A stretch of 64,000 nucleotides of DNA, from contig CAVPMU010000012.1 in NCBI GenBank assembly GCA_963706535.1, positions 62,001-126,000 of the forward strand. Reading direction: 5' to 3'. Positions 53,389 to 61,966 of the stretch are shown piece by piece. The stretch is from RPQJ01 sp963706535. Lineage in GTDB: Bacteria; Pseudomonadota; Gammaproteobacteria; Steroidobacterales; Steroidobacteraceae. Position 1 is the first letter of the stretch. Every line of letters starts with the position of its first letter. Made by a program: the position numbers and the translations under genes. The notes beneath the pieces were generated by a model. It was given only the letters and a program-made list of their open reading frames with translations, was not told the origin of the DNA and made no database searches.

Positions 53389-54363
53389 ATGCCTCACGCC
53401 ATCCGCATCCACGCCCACGGCGGCCCCGAGGTCCTGCAGTGGGAGCCCGTCGATCCGGGCGAGCCGGGACGGGGCGAGGTGCTGATCCGCCAGACGGCGG
53501 TGGGGCTCAACTTCATCGACGTGTACGAGAGGACCGGGCTGTACCCGAACCTCCTGCCGATGGGGCTCGGCCACGAGGCGGCCGGTGTGATCGAGGCGCT
53601 GGGGCCGCGCGTGCGCGGCTTCGCGGTCGGCGACCGGGTCGCCTATGCCCACACGCTGCCGGGCGCCTATGCGCAGTATCGCGTCATGCCGGTCGAGCGG
53701 CTGGTGCGGATCCCCGACGGGGTCAGTGACCGCCTGGCCGCGGCGGCCATGTTGAAGGGCCTCACTGCGCAGTGCCTGGTGCGCCGCACCCACCGGGTGA
53801 AGAAGGGTGACGCCGTGGTCGTGCACGCTGCGGCCGGCGGCGTGGGCCTCATCGCGGTGCAATGGGCGCGCGACCTCGGCGCGACGGTGATCGGCGTCGC
53901 GGGCAGCGAAGCCAAGGCCGCCATTGCCCGCGAGCACGGTTGCCAGCATGCCCTGGTCCTCGGCAGTGGGGACCTCGCCGCGCAGGTCAGGGAACTCACC
54001 GGCGGACGAGGCGCCGACGTGGTCTACGACTCGGTGGGCCAGGACACGTTCTTCGCCTCGCTCGATTGCCTGAGGCCCCTCGGCCTGATGGTCACTTACG
54101 GCAATTCCTCGGGTCCGGTGCCGCCCATCGCGCCGCTCGAGCTCGCGCGGCGCGGGTCGCTGTTCCTCACGCGGCCGATCATGTTCCACTACGTCGCGCG
54201 GCGCGCCGACCTCGAGCGCGCGGCCCGCGAATTGTTCGAGGTGATCGGACGGAGGGTGGTGCGCATCGAGATCGGCCAGACCTATGCGCTGCAGGACGTG
54301 GCGCAGGCCCATCGCGACCTCGCTGCCCGCCGCACCATCGGCTCGACGGTGCTCATGCCATAG
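53389..54363 (+). CDS. NADPH:quinone oxidoreductase (zeta-crystallin type)
   Basis: A 324-residue medium-chain reductase without zinc ligands, reducing quinones with NADPH. It has LNFIDVYERTGLY, LGHEAAGVIEALG, the nucleotide-binding VVHAAAGGVGLIAVQ and ADVVYDSVGQDTF, all typical of QorA. The ATG at 53389 follows element B closely; the open frame upstream is only the repeat. Confidence 0.9.
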   Translation: MPHAIRIHAHGGPEVLQWEPVDPGEPGRGEVLIRQTAVGLNFIDVYERTGLYPNLLPMGLGHEAAGVIEALGPRVRGFAVGDRVAYAHTLPGAYAQYRVMPVERLVRIPDGVSDRLAAAAMLKGLTAQCLVRRTHRVKKGDAVVVHAAAGGVGLIAVQWARDLGATVIGVAGSEAKAAIAREHGCQHALVLGSGDLAAQVRELTGGRGADVVYDSVGQDTFFASLDCLRPLGLMVTYGNSSGPVPPIAPLELARRGSLFLTRPIMFHYVARRADLERAARELFEVIGRRVVRIEIGQTYALQDVAQAHRDLAARRTIGSTVLMP

Positions 54364-54371
54364 ACATCGCG

Positions 54372-56003
54372 ATGCGAGGCCTCCGGCGTCCTGCCGCCCG
54401 ACTGGCTGCGGCCCTGGCCGTCGGCTGGCTGGCCGTGGCGCAGGCCGGGCAGGCCGTGCCGCCGCCCGAGGAACTGGAGGCTCGAGGTGCGGTCATCGGC
54501 GAGGTCCGTGTCGTCATCGGCGACATCTTCGATACCAGCATCCCCGGCGAGAGCGGCTGGCTGTATCGCGCGGCGAACCGGCTGCACATCGAGACGCGAC
54601 CGAAAGTGATCCGCGGGCAGCTGCTCTTCAGGAGCGGCGATCCCTATCGCCACCGGCTGCTGCTCGAGACCGAGCGGATCCTGCGTGCCAAAGAGTACCT
54701 TTACGACGCGAACGTCGTGCCGGTCGCGTTCGACGGCCGGGTCGTGGACCTCGAGGTGCGCACACGAGACGTGTGGACTCTGAACCCAGGCATGAACTTC
54801 AACCGCAGGGGCGGCAGCAACGCCTTCGGTTTCCAGGTCGTGGAGAGCAACCTGCTCGGCACGGGCCAGAAGGTCGAGCTCGAGTGGCAGGACGGCGTCG
54901 ACCGGGAATCGCTGACCTTCTCGTTCAGCGACCCGCACTTCCGCCACAGCTTCACCCGGCTCGCGATCGCGTACAGCGACGCCGACGACGGCGACACCAA
55001 GCACTTCCGCCTCGAGCGCCCGTTCTACGCACTCGATAGTCGCTGGTCGGCCGGCACGGTACTGACCAACAGCCTGCGCAACGACGCGCGCTACGCACTC
55101 GGCAAGAACATCGCCGAGTTCGAGCACCGCGACGAGTACTACGAGTTCGGCGGCGGGTGGTCGAAGGGGCTCGTCGGGCGCTGGGCGACCCGCTGGACCT
55201 ATGGCATCACCCGCGAGCGGGACCAGTTCGCGCCCGATCCGCTCGAACCGCTCGTGGGTCCGTTGCCGGGTGACCGGGAGCTGACCTACCCGTGGCTCGG
55301 TTTCGAGCTCGTCGAGGACAGCTTCGAGGAGCGGCGCAACCAGGACCAGATCCGCCGCACCGAGGACGTGCTGGTGGGCTTTCGCGCCGGTGGCAGGCTC
55401 GGCGTGGCGGTGGACGGCGCGGGTTCCGACCGCGATGCCTTCGTGTTGAGCGCCTACGTACAGGATGGCGTCGACCTGCACCCGGGCCAGGCGCTGTTCG
55501 CGCTCGCCTCGCTGTCGGGGCGCCTCGAGGACGGCAAGGTGGTGAACGGCTTGCTGAGCGGCGAGACCCGCTACTACCTCGCCACCTCGCATCGCAGCAA
55601 GTTCTACGCGAGCCTCTCCGGCACGGTGACCGAGCAGCTCGACCAGGAATGGCAGCTGCTGCTCGGCGGCGACAACGGCCTGCGCGGCTATCCGCTGCGC
55701 TACCAGGCCGGCACCGCGCGCGCACTGCTGACGCTGGAGCAGCGCTACTACACCGGCTGGTATCCCTTCAGGCTGTTCCACGTCGGCGGCGCAGCCTTCT
55801 TCGACATGGGTCGCACCTGGGGGCGCAACGTCACGGGGCTCGAGAGCGCGGGCCTGCTGAAGGACGTCGGCATCGGCCTGCGCCTCGGTTCGAGTCGCTC
55901 GTCGTTCGGCAACGTCATCCACATCGACCTCGCCTTCCCGCTGGACGGGAACGGCGACATCGATGATGTACAGTTGCTCGTGGAGACCAAGGGACGGTTC
56001 TAG
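54372..56003 (+). CDS. Omp85/BamA-like outer-membrane protein
   Basis: A 543-residue exported protein with a signal peptide (ALAVGWLAVAQAGQA), a POTRA-like region (LLFRSGDPYRHRLLLETERI and a VRTRDVW end) and a C-terminal 16-strand-type barrel of the surface-antigen family. The block LLGGDNGLRGYPLRYQAG is the conserved L6/RGY region and the protein ends in a Phe (ETKGRF), as outer-membrane barrels do. It is shorter than BamA with one or two POTRAs. The exported or inserted substrate is unknown. Confidence 0.83.
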   Translation: MRGLRRPAARLAAALAVGWLAVAQAGQAVPPPEELEARGAVIGEVRVVIGDIFDTSIPGESGWLYRAANRLHIETRPKVIRGQLLFRSGDPYRHRLLLETERILRAKEYLYDANVVPVAFDGRVVDLEVRTRDVWTLNPGMNFNRRGGSNAFGFQVVESNLLGTGQKVELEWQDGVDRESLTFSFSDPHFRHSFTRLAIAYSDADDGDTKHFRLERPFYALDSRWSAGTVLTNSLRNDARYALGKNIAEFEHRDEYYEFGGGWSKGLVGRWATRWTYGITRERDQFAPDPLEPLVGPLPGDRELTYPWLGFELVEDSFEERRNQDQIRRTEDVLVGFRAGGRLGVAVDGAGSDRDAFVLSAYVQDGVDLHPGQALFALASLSGRLEDGKVVNGLLSGETRYYLATSHRSKFYASLSGTVTEQLDQEWQLLLGGDNGLRGYPLRYQAGTARALLTLEQRYYTGWYPFRLFHVGGAAFFDMGRTWGRNVTGLESAGLLKDVGIGLRLGSSRSSFGNVIHIDLAFPLDGNGDIDDVQLLVETKGRF

Positions 56004-56012
56004 GGCGGTACG

Positions 56013-57770
56013 ATGAGGACCGACTGGATCGGCGAGCTGCTGCGACGCAACGTCCACCGGGTCCTGCTTGCGTACCTGGCGGGGTCGTGGCTGCTGGCGC
56101 AGGTCGCGGAGTTCCTGGCGGACGCGTTCGCGTGGCCCGTCTTGACGCTGCGCGCCCTGGTGATCGCCCTGCTGCTCGGCCTGCCGGCCGTGGCGGCGGC
56201 TGCGTGGTTCTTCGAACTGACTCCCGGCGGCCTGGTTCGCGAGTCGCCGCGGCCGCAGGGCGCCGCGCGGTGACTGAGGCCGCACCGGCGCTTCGATCTC
56301 GCCGTGCTGGCGCTCGCCGTCCTCGCGCTGGGTTACTTCATCGTCACTTACGACTGGCGGGGCCGCGACGATGCGCGTCCCGTGGACGCACCCGCGGCCA
56401 CGCTGGCCGTGCTGCCGTTCAAACCCGTCGTCGCCGCCGATCGCGACGAGGCCCTCGAGTTCGGCATGGCCGACACCCTGATCATGCGGCTCAGCGGCAT
56501 CGCGGACGTCGCCGTGCGTCCGCTCAGTTCGATCCGTGGCTACTCGGCGCTCGACACGGATGCCGTGGCCGCGGGCCGCGAACTCGGCGTGCAATCCGTG
56601 CTGGACGGCAGCGTGCAACGCAGCGGCGAGCGCCTGCGCGTGACCGCGCGCCTGCTGAGCGTGACCGACGGGCGGCAACTGTGGTCCGGGCGGTTCGACG
56701 AGCGGTACACCGACATCTTCGCGGTGCAGGATTCCATCGCCGATCGCGTCACCGCCGCGCTGGCGATCAAGCTGTCGGCCGCCGAGCAGCGGCGACTGAA
56801 ACGCCGGCCGACCGGCGATGCGGTGGCCTACGACCTGTTCCTGAACGGTCGCTACCACTGGAACCGGCGCTGGTCGCCCGAGAGCCTGCCGAAGGCGATC
56901 GAGTACTACGAGCCGGCCATCGCGCGCGACCCTGAGTTTGCGCTCGTCTATTCGGGCCTCGCCGATGCACAGGCACTGCAAGGCGTCTTCGCCATGCGGA
57001 GGCCGCGCGAGATTTACCCGGTCGCGCCCGCGAACGCGGAACGAGCGCTCCAGCTCGATCCGGATCTCGCCGAGGCGCATGCCACCCGCGGGCACATCCG
57101 CCTCAACTTCGTACACGACTGGCAGGGCGCGCTCGAGGATTTCGACGAAGCCATCCGCCACGATCCACGTTACGGGATGGCCCGGGTGTGGCGCGGATTG
57201 CGGCTGATGACCGTCGGGCGCAGCGAGGAAGGCCTCCTCGAGTTCGCTGCGGGCGTGGAACTGGAGCCCGACACGACGCCTCCCGTGGTGATGTACGCGC
57301 GCGGGCTCTACTGGGCACGCCGCTGCGGCGAAGCCGCGGCGGCGATCGAGCGCGTGCTCGAGGTGGAACCGGGCAATTCACTGGCGCGCGCCTTGCTGTG
57401 CGCGGTCTACACGCAACTCAGGCGCCATGACGAAGCGCTGTCGCTGGCGGGCGGGGTAGCCGTCCAGACGCCCGGCGGTCATTCGTTGATGGGAGTGGCT
57501 CTTGCGCGCGCGGGTCGTGCTGCCGATGCCCGGGCCGAAGCGGAGCGCGCGGTGCAGCTCGCAAAGCACCGCTACGTACCGGCCTACGACATTGCGTCGA
57601 TCCATGCGGCGCTGGGCGACGTGGACCGCGCCTTCCTGTGACTGGACCATGCGCTGCTCGAGCCCTCGGCGCTCCTGCCGACGATACGGGTGGACCCGGT
57701 CATGGATGGATTGCGCAGCGACCCGCGCTACCGCGACATCGAGAACCGACTGCGCATGCCGCCGCGCTGA
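56013..57770 (+). pseudogene. membrane-anchored TPR protein (CadC/adenylate-cyclase-associated type) with two in-frame TGA codons
   Basis: One reading frame of 585 codons interrupted by TGA at 56271-56273 and 57639-57641. The first part (86 codons) has LLRRNVHRVLLAYLAGSWLL and WFFELTPGGLVRE, the second (from about 56274; largest piece 56304-57641) has RRFDLAVLALAVLALGYF, VLPFKP, GVQSVLDGSVQRSG and TPR repeats, and the third gives LDHALLEPSALLPTIRVDP and SDPRYRDIENRLRM. All three are the standard parts of one family of two-helix TPR proteins. The second TGA falls where AF-L-W-LD would be expected, a likely TGG to TGA change. Decay or sequence error. Confidence 0.8.
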
Positions 57771-57777
57771 AACCGGT

Positions 57778-58281
57778 TCAGTGCCGTTCCGCCGCTATCC
57801 GGTCGACGAGCAATTCGAACGGCCCTGCCTGCTTGTCGCTGATCGTGAATCCCAGCGCCCGCACCTGGTCGGGGTCGAATGCGGGCGCGAACGGGACCCT
57901 GCGCCCGCGGAACGTGGGGACGAAGGCGTCCACGGGGAGCCTGACGTCGGTCCATTCGCCGGCCGGGCTGGTGAATCGTGCCTGGTACTGGATGCCGTCG
58001 AAGCGGTCGCTGGTGCGCAGCGTGAACTTGTACTGGCGCCCGTCGCCGCGAACCCTGAGCACGAACGCCCGCGCGTGAGCAATGTCCCAGTCGCGCGGCG
58101 CGGTACGCACGGAGGCGAACCCGCCGAAGTTCTCGAGCGAGACGTTGCCGTGGAAACGTGCGATGCCAGGTTCGGCCTGGCTGAAGAGGCTGCGCGATAC
58201 GCCGCCCATGACCACGTCGTCGACCGGGCGCCACAGCGCCACGTCCGCCGGATCGGTGAAATCGAGCAGCGTGACGATCAT
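57778..58281 (-). CDS. CIA30-family protein
   Basis: A 167-residue protein of the complex I intermediate-associated protein 30 family, a beta-sandwich carbohydrate-binding-like fold. Typical blocks are VDDVVMGGVSRSLF near the N-terminus, GFASVRT and QYKFTLRTSDRFDGIQYQA. Bacterial members have no fixed role. The ATG at 58281 is chosen; a GTG at 58302 would overlap the alcohol dehydrogenase stop. It converges with the TPR gene, 7 bases apart. Confidence 0.83.
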   Translation of the reverse strand: MIVTLLDFTDPADVALWRPVDDVVMGGVSRSLFSQAEPGIARFHGNVSLENFGGFASVRTAPRDWDIAHARAFVLRVRGDGRQYKFTLRTSDRFDGIQYQARFTSPAGEWTDVRLPVDAFVPTFRGRRVPFAPAFDPDQVRALGFTISDKQAGPFELLVDRIAAERH

Positions 58282-58298
58282 GGCGAGTGCGTGCGCCG

Positions 58299-59426
58299 TC
58301 ACGCGATCTCGATCACCTGGCGGATCGACTCGCCGGCGGCCAGCCGGTCGAACGCAGCGTTGATGTCGTCGAGGCGGATGCGCTCGCTCAGGAGCCGGTC
58401 CACCGGCAGGCGACCCGCGCGGTACCAGTCGATGTAGCGCGGGATGTCGCGCGACGGAACGCAACTGCCGAGGTAGCTGCCCTTCAGCGTGCGTTCCTCG
58501 GCGACGAGGTTGAGGTGCTGGATGCCGAACTTCTGGTCCGGATGCGACAGCCCGGCGCTGACCGTGGTGCCGCCGCGTGCGGTGATCCGGTAGGCGAGCT
58601 CGAGCGCGCGCGCCGCGCCCGCCATCTCGAAGGCATACTCGACACCGCCATGCGTGAGTTCGCGCGCCTGCTCGGCGGCATCGGGTGCCGCGGCATTGAC
58701 GGTCGCGGTGGCCCCGAGCTGGCGCGCCACCGCCAGCTTGCCCTCGTTCATGTCGATGGCGACGAGCTGCGGAGCCTCGAGCATGCGGGCCGCGAGCAGC
58801 GCCGCGAGCCCGACGCCTCCGAGTCCCACGACGGCGACGGTGGCTCCCTGCGGCATGGCGCCCGTGTTCACGACGGCGCCGACGCCGGTGATCACGGCGC
58901 AGCCGAACAGCGCGGCTTCCGCGAAGGGCAGGTCGGCAGGCACCTTTACCAGTGAGTTGCCCGCCATGGTCGCGTATTGCGCAAAGCCCGAGACGCCGAG
59001 GTGATGGTTCACCGGGCCGCGCGTGTCGTGCAGCCGGCGTTCGCCGGAGAGCAGCGACCCTGCGGAATTCGCCTTGAACCCCGGCTCGCACAGCGCGGGC
59101 CGACCGGTGGCGCAGGGCTTGCAGTGTCCGCAGCTCGGCACGAAGGCCGCGACCACGTGGTCACCGCGGGCAAACTGCGTGACTCCTGGACCCGCCTCCT
59201 CGATCACGCCCGCCGCCTCGTGGCCGAGCACCATCGGCATTGGCCGCGGCCGGTTGCCGTCGATGACGGACAGGTCCGAGTGGCACAGTCCGGCCGCGCG
59301 GATGCGCACCAGCACTTCGCCCGGACCGGGAGGGTCGAGATCCACTTCCTCGATGGTGAGCGGCCTCGAGTGCGCGTACGGTGCAGGCAGCCCGATCTCG
59401 TGCAGCACGGCGGCTCTGGTCTTCAT
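58299..59426 (-). CDS. zinc-dependent alcohol dehydrogenase (class III-like)
   Basis: A 375-residue medium-chain dehydrogenase. Catalytic zinc ligands are in GLCHSDL and LGHEAAG; the structural zinc site is CGHCKPCATGRPALC; the NAD site is VVGLGGVGLAAL. The sequence resembles the alcohol/formaldehyde dehydrogenase and mycothiol-like group, but the substrate cannot be set. The start MKTRAAVLHE at 59426 is preferred over 59438. The CIA30 gene follows on the same strand. Confidence 0.88.
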   Translation of the reverse strand: MKTRAAVLHEIGLPAPYAHSRPLTIEEVDLDPPGPGEVLVRIRAAGLCHSDLSVIDGNRPRPMPMVLGHEAAGVIEEAGPGVTQFARGDHVVAAFVPSCGHCKPCATGRPALCEPGFKANSAGSLLSGERRLHDTRGPVNHHLGVSGFAQYATMAGNSLVKVPADLPFAEAALFGCAVITGVGAVVNTGAMPQGATVAVVGLGGVGLAALLAARMLEAPQLVAIDMNEGKLAVARQLGATATVNAAAPDAAEQARELTHGGVEYAFEMAGAARALELAYRITARGGTTVSAGLSHPDQKFGIQHLNLVAEERTLKGSYLGSCVPSRDIPRYIDWYRAGRLPVDRLLSERIRLDDINAAFDRLAAGESIRQVIEIA

Positions 59427-59492
59427 GCGCGGCAGCATACCGCCGCCGCGGCCGTGCAGTTCGCGAATCCGAAGCGGGTCGGAGCTCCGACC

Positions 59493-60065
59493 TCAGCGCC
59501 GGGCCGTCTTGCGCTTCGGTCGTGCCGCTACCCTCGGCCGGGCCTTCGTTCTCGCTTTCGATCTTGCCTTGGCCTTTGCCCTGGTGCTGGCCGCGACCTT
59601 GCCGCGCGCAGCCTTCTTCGCCTTGGCCGGCGCCGCCGCGCGAGCAGGCGCTGCAACCTTGCGAACGTCACCGGCCGCGCTCTTCAGGATCGCCATGGTG
59701 CGCGCGATGTCCTCGACGATGCGCTGTCGTGCCGCCTGCAGCACTTCGCCCTGCACGCGCGCCAGGTCGCGGACATTCTCGGTGTAGGCGACGCGCTCCA
59801 TCCGGTCGGCAGCGTCGCTGAGCGCCGACGTGACGATGTCGGCCTGCAGCTCGATGAGGCTCTGCGCCGCTCCCTGCGAGATGGACGTCAGCCGGACGCC
59901 CGAACGCGCCAGCGCGCGCACGCGCCCGTTCAGCGACTTGATGCGCGCGGCCGACTCCATGGCCGCCTTGCGAGCCGCGGCGATACGCGACTTGCGCAGG
60001 TTCTCGGCCAGTTCGGCCAGGCCCTTGGTCTGTTCCTCGAGGAATTCGCCCAATCCAAGGTGCAT
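59493..60065 (-). CDS. phasin-like protein with histone-H1-like basic tail (PhaM-like)
   Basis: A 190-residue protein with a strong AGGAGA site before ATG 60065. Residues 1-125 are a helical phasin-like domain (GLGEFLEEQTKGLAELAENL, QSLIELQADIVTSALSDA). Residues 130-190 are Ala/Lys/Arg/Pro-rich (AAPAKAKKAARGK and similar), like histone H1 or the PAKKA tail of Ralstonia PhaM, which joins PHA granules to the nucleoid and activates PhaC. A PHA synthase is 9 kb away. The function is inferred from architecture. Confidence 0.75.
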   Translation of the reverse strand: MHLGLGEFLEEQTKGLAELAENLRKSRIAAARKAAMESAARIKSLNGRVRALARSGVRLTSISQGAAQSLIELQADIVTSALSDAADRMERVAYTENVRDLARVQGEVLQAARQRIVEDIARTMAILKSAAGDVRKVAAPARAAAPAKAKKAARGKVAASTRAKAKARSKARTKARPRVAARPKRKTARR

Positions 60066-60158
60066 CTGATTCTCCTTGCGCTCAGGACGGCCACGCCGTC
60101 CTGCCAAACATACGCCGCTGCGCGAGGCGGTCAACCGCCGACTGGTATGCTGGCACGC

Positions 60159-60632
60159 ATGAGTGCTACACCTGCGATCGAACTGCCTGCGCGCCGCGGC
60201 GAGTTTCCCGTGCTGCGCACGATCACCACCCGCTGGATGGACAACGACCATTACGGGCACGTGAACAACGTCGTCTATTACTCGTACTTCGACACCGCCG
60301 TGAACGGCTTCCTGATCGAGGCGAGCGGCACCGACATCCGGGACCTGCCGGCCATCGGCATCGTGGCGGAGACGAGCTGCAGGTTCCTGAAGGAGCTGTC
60401 TTTCCCCGAGACCGTGTACGCGGGCCTCGCGCTCGAGAAGCTCGGCAACTCGAGCGTCATCTATCGCATCGGGCTCTTCAGGAACGATGAGGCCGAGCCA
60501 GCGGCGCTCGGCCGCTTCGTGCACGTGTACGTCGATGCGGCGAGCCGCCGTCCCGTGCCGGTGCCCCCGCAGGTCCGCGCGGCGCTGGCGGCGCTCGCGG
60601 ACGGCAGCATCGGGACCTCGCCGTTACCTTGA
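60159..60632 (+). CDS. acyl-CoA thioesterase, 4HBT family
   Basis: A 157-residue hot-dog-fold thioesterase. The 4HBT active-site block is TTRWMDNDHYGHVNNVVYYSY with the catalytic Asp in MDNDHYGHVNN. It hydrolyses acyl-CoA thioesters in the cytoplasm. Two ATGs at 60147 and 60159 are possible; the second begins MSATPAIELP. Its 3' end overlaps the converging GST by 9 bp. Confidence 0.88.
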   Translation: MSATPAIELPARRGEFPVLRTITTRWMDNDHYGHVNNVVYYSYFDTAVNGFLIEASGTDIRDLPAIGIVAETSCRFLKELSFPETVYAGLALEKLGNSSVIYRIGLFRNDEAEPAALGRFVHVYVDAASRRPVPVPPQVRAALAALADGSIGTSPLP

Positions 60633-61235
60633 CGTGATGGGCACGTGGCCGGGCTGGGCCGCGATGCGCGCGCACCACTCCCGGATCGCGGGATAGGGCT
60701 CGAGCGGGAAGCCGCCTTCGGGCGCGACGTGCGTGTAGGCGTAGAGCGCGATGTCGGCCAGCGAGAACGCGCCGCCCACCAGGTAGTCGCGACCCGCGAG
60801 GCCACGTTCGAGCACTTCGAGGGCCGCGTGGCCGTTGCGCCGCTTCTCGACCAGCTTCTCGCCGAGCTCCGCCTCGCCCCGGCCGAGCGACGCGATCCAG
60901 AAGCGCGCCGTGCCGATGTTGGGCTCGAGGTTGTACTGCTCGAAGCACATCCACTGCCACATGCGGGCGCGCTCGTACGCGTCGCCCGGCACGAGGCGCG
61001 ATCCTTCGGCCAGGAACGCGATGATGGCGTGGCTCTCGGACAGGTAGCCACGGCCGGGGATTTCGAGCAGCGGGATGCGGCCGTTCGGGTTCTTCGCCAG
61101 GTATTCCGGCGTGCGCGTCTCGCCGCGCTTGATGTCGAGCTCGACGAGTTCGTAGGGCAGGCCGAGGTGGCGCAGCACCAGCCGCACCTTGTAGCCATTG
61201 CCCGACGGAAGGTAGTCGTAGAGCCGGTAGCTCAC
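60624..61235 (-). CDS. glutathione S-transferase family protein
   Basis: A 203-residue cytosolic GST. The thioredoxin-like N-terminal domain has LPSGNGYKVRLVLRHLGLPY and the glutathione-binding NPNGRIPLLEI and LSESHAIIAFLAE; the helical C-terminal domain carries GGAFSLADIALYAY. Starts with GTG at 61235, overlapping the ilvH stop by 4 bp (GTGA), so it is cotranscribed with ilvH. Confidence 0.9.
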   Translation of the reverse strand: MSYRLYDYLPSGNGYKVRLVLRHLGLPYELVELDIKRGETRTPEYLAKNPNGRIPLLEIPGRGYLSESHAIIAFLAEGSRLVPGDAYERARMWQWMCFEQYNLEPNIGTARFWIASLGRGEAELGEKLVEKRRNGHAALEVLERGLAGRDYLVGGAFSLADIALYAYTHVAPEGGFPLEPYPAIREWCARIAAQPGHVPITSR

Positions 61236-61726
61236 GACTCGAGCACCTCCTTGCCCTTCTGGATCGCGAGTGCACCGCACCTGACGACCTCCAGCACCTT
61301 GCCGAAGTTGCCGGCCTCGGCGATGAAGCGGTTGATCTCGGCCTCGTTGCTGGTGAGCTCGATGGTGAAGCTGTCCGCGGCGTCCCACAGCACGCGGCCG
61401 CCGGCGCGCTGCGTCGCCGACCACAGCGAGCCGACCTGCGTCGCCTTCGCCTTGACCTTGATGAGCAGCAGCTCGCGCTCGAAATGCTCCTCGCGCGTGA
61501 CGTCCTCGACGTCCACCACGTCGACGAGCTTCAGCAGCTGGTTGGAAATCTGCTGGACGACCGCTTCGCTGCCCGTCGTCACGACCGTCAGTCGCGAGAC
61601 GGTGGGGTCGTCCGTGGGCGCGACGCTCAACGACTCGATGTTGTAGCCGCGGGTCGAGAACAGTCCCGCGACCCGCGTGAGGGCGCCGACTTCGTTCTGC
61701 AGGGTGACGGAAATGATGTGGCGCAT
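61232..61726 (-). CDS. ilvH: acetolactate synthase small subunit
   Basis: A 164-residue regulatory subunit with an N-terminal ACT domain (HIISVTLQNEVGALTRVAGLFSTRGYNIESL) that binds valine and a C-terminal domain with the block GRVLWDAADSFTIELTSNEAE. It activates the large subunit and gives valine feedback. It is divergent from the large-subunit gene, which begins about 240 bases away on the other strand, rather than following it. Confidence 0.95.
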   Translation of the reverse strand: MRHIISVTLQNEVGALTRVAGLFSTRGYNIESLSVAPTDDPTVSRLTVVTTGSEAVVQQISNQLLKLVDVVDVEDVTREEHFERELLLIKVKAKATQVGSLWSATQRAGGRVLWDAADSFTIELTSNEAEINRFIAEAGNFGKVLEVVRCGALAIQKGKEVLES

Positions 61727-61966
61727 GCTTCGCACGTTGGCTCCGCTGGCGGCAAGGCCGACCGGGGTTACAAGGACATGATTGACAACGCTTTTTGAGC
61801 GCCCACGGGGCGAGCGTGGTCCACAAGCATAGACGCCTGCGGACGCGGCTGCTAGGCTCGTTTGCACCGCAACATGAGAGTATCGCGCAGCCTCGCGCAG
61901 GATGTCGCCGTGACGCAGAGCCATGCCATCGCGGGCCATGCCGCCCACCCCAGGGCGGGCCAGGCC

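Noticed and set aside
54282..57161. Very long minus-strand open frame (about 959 codons)
   Set aside because: It is antisense to the quinone oxidoreductase end, Omp85 and TPR genes, which have domains and signal peptides. Its translation is Arg/Ala/Glu/His-rich low-complexity typical of GC-rich shadows.
56271..57641. TGA codons read as selenocysteine
   Set aside because: The positions are not redox sites, no SECIS-like hairpin was noticed after them, and TGA is a normal stop throughout the window.
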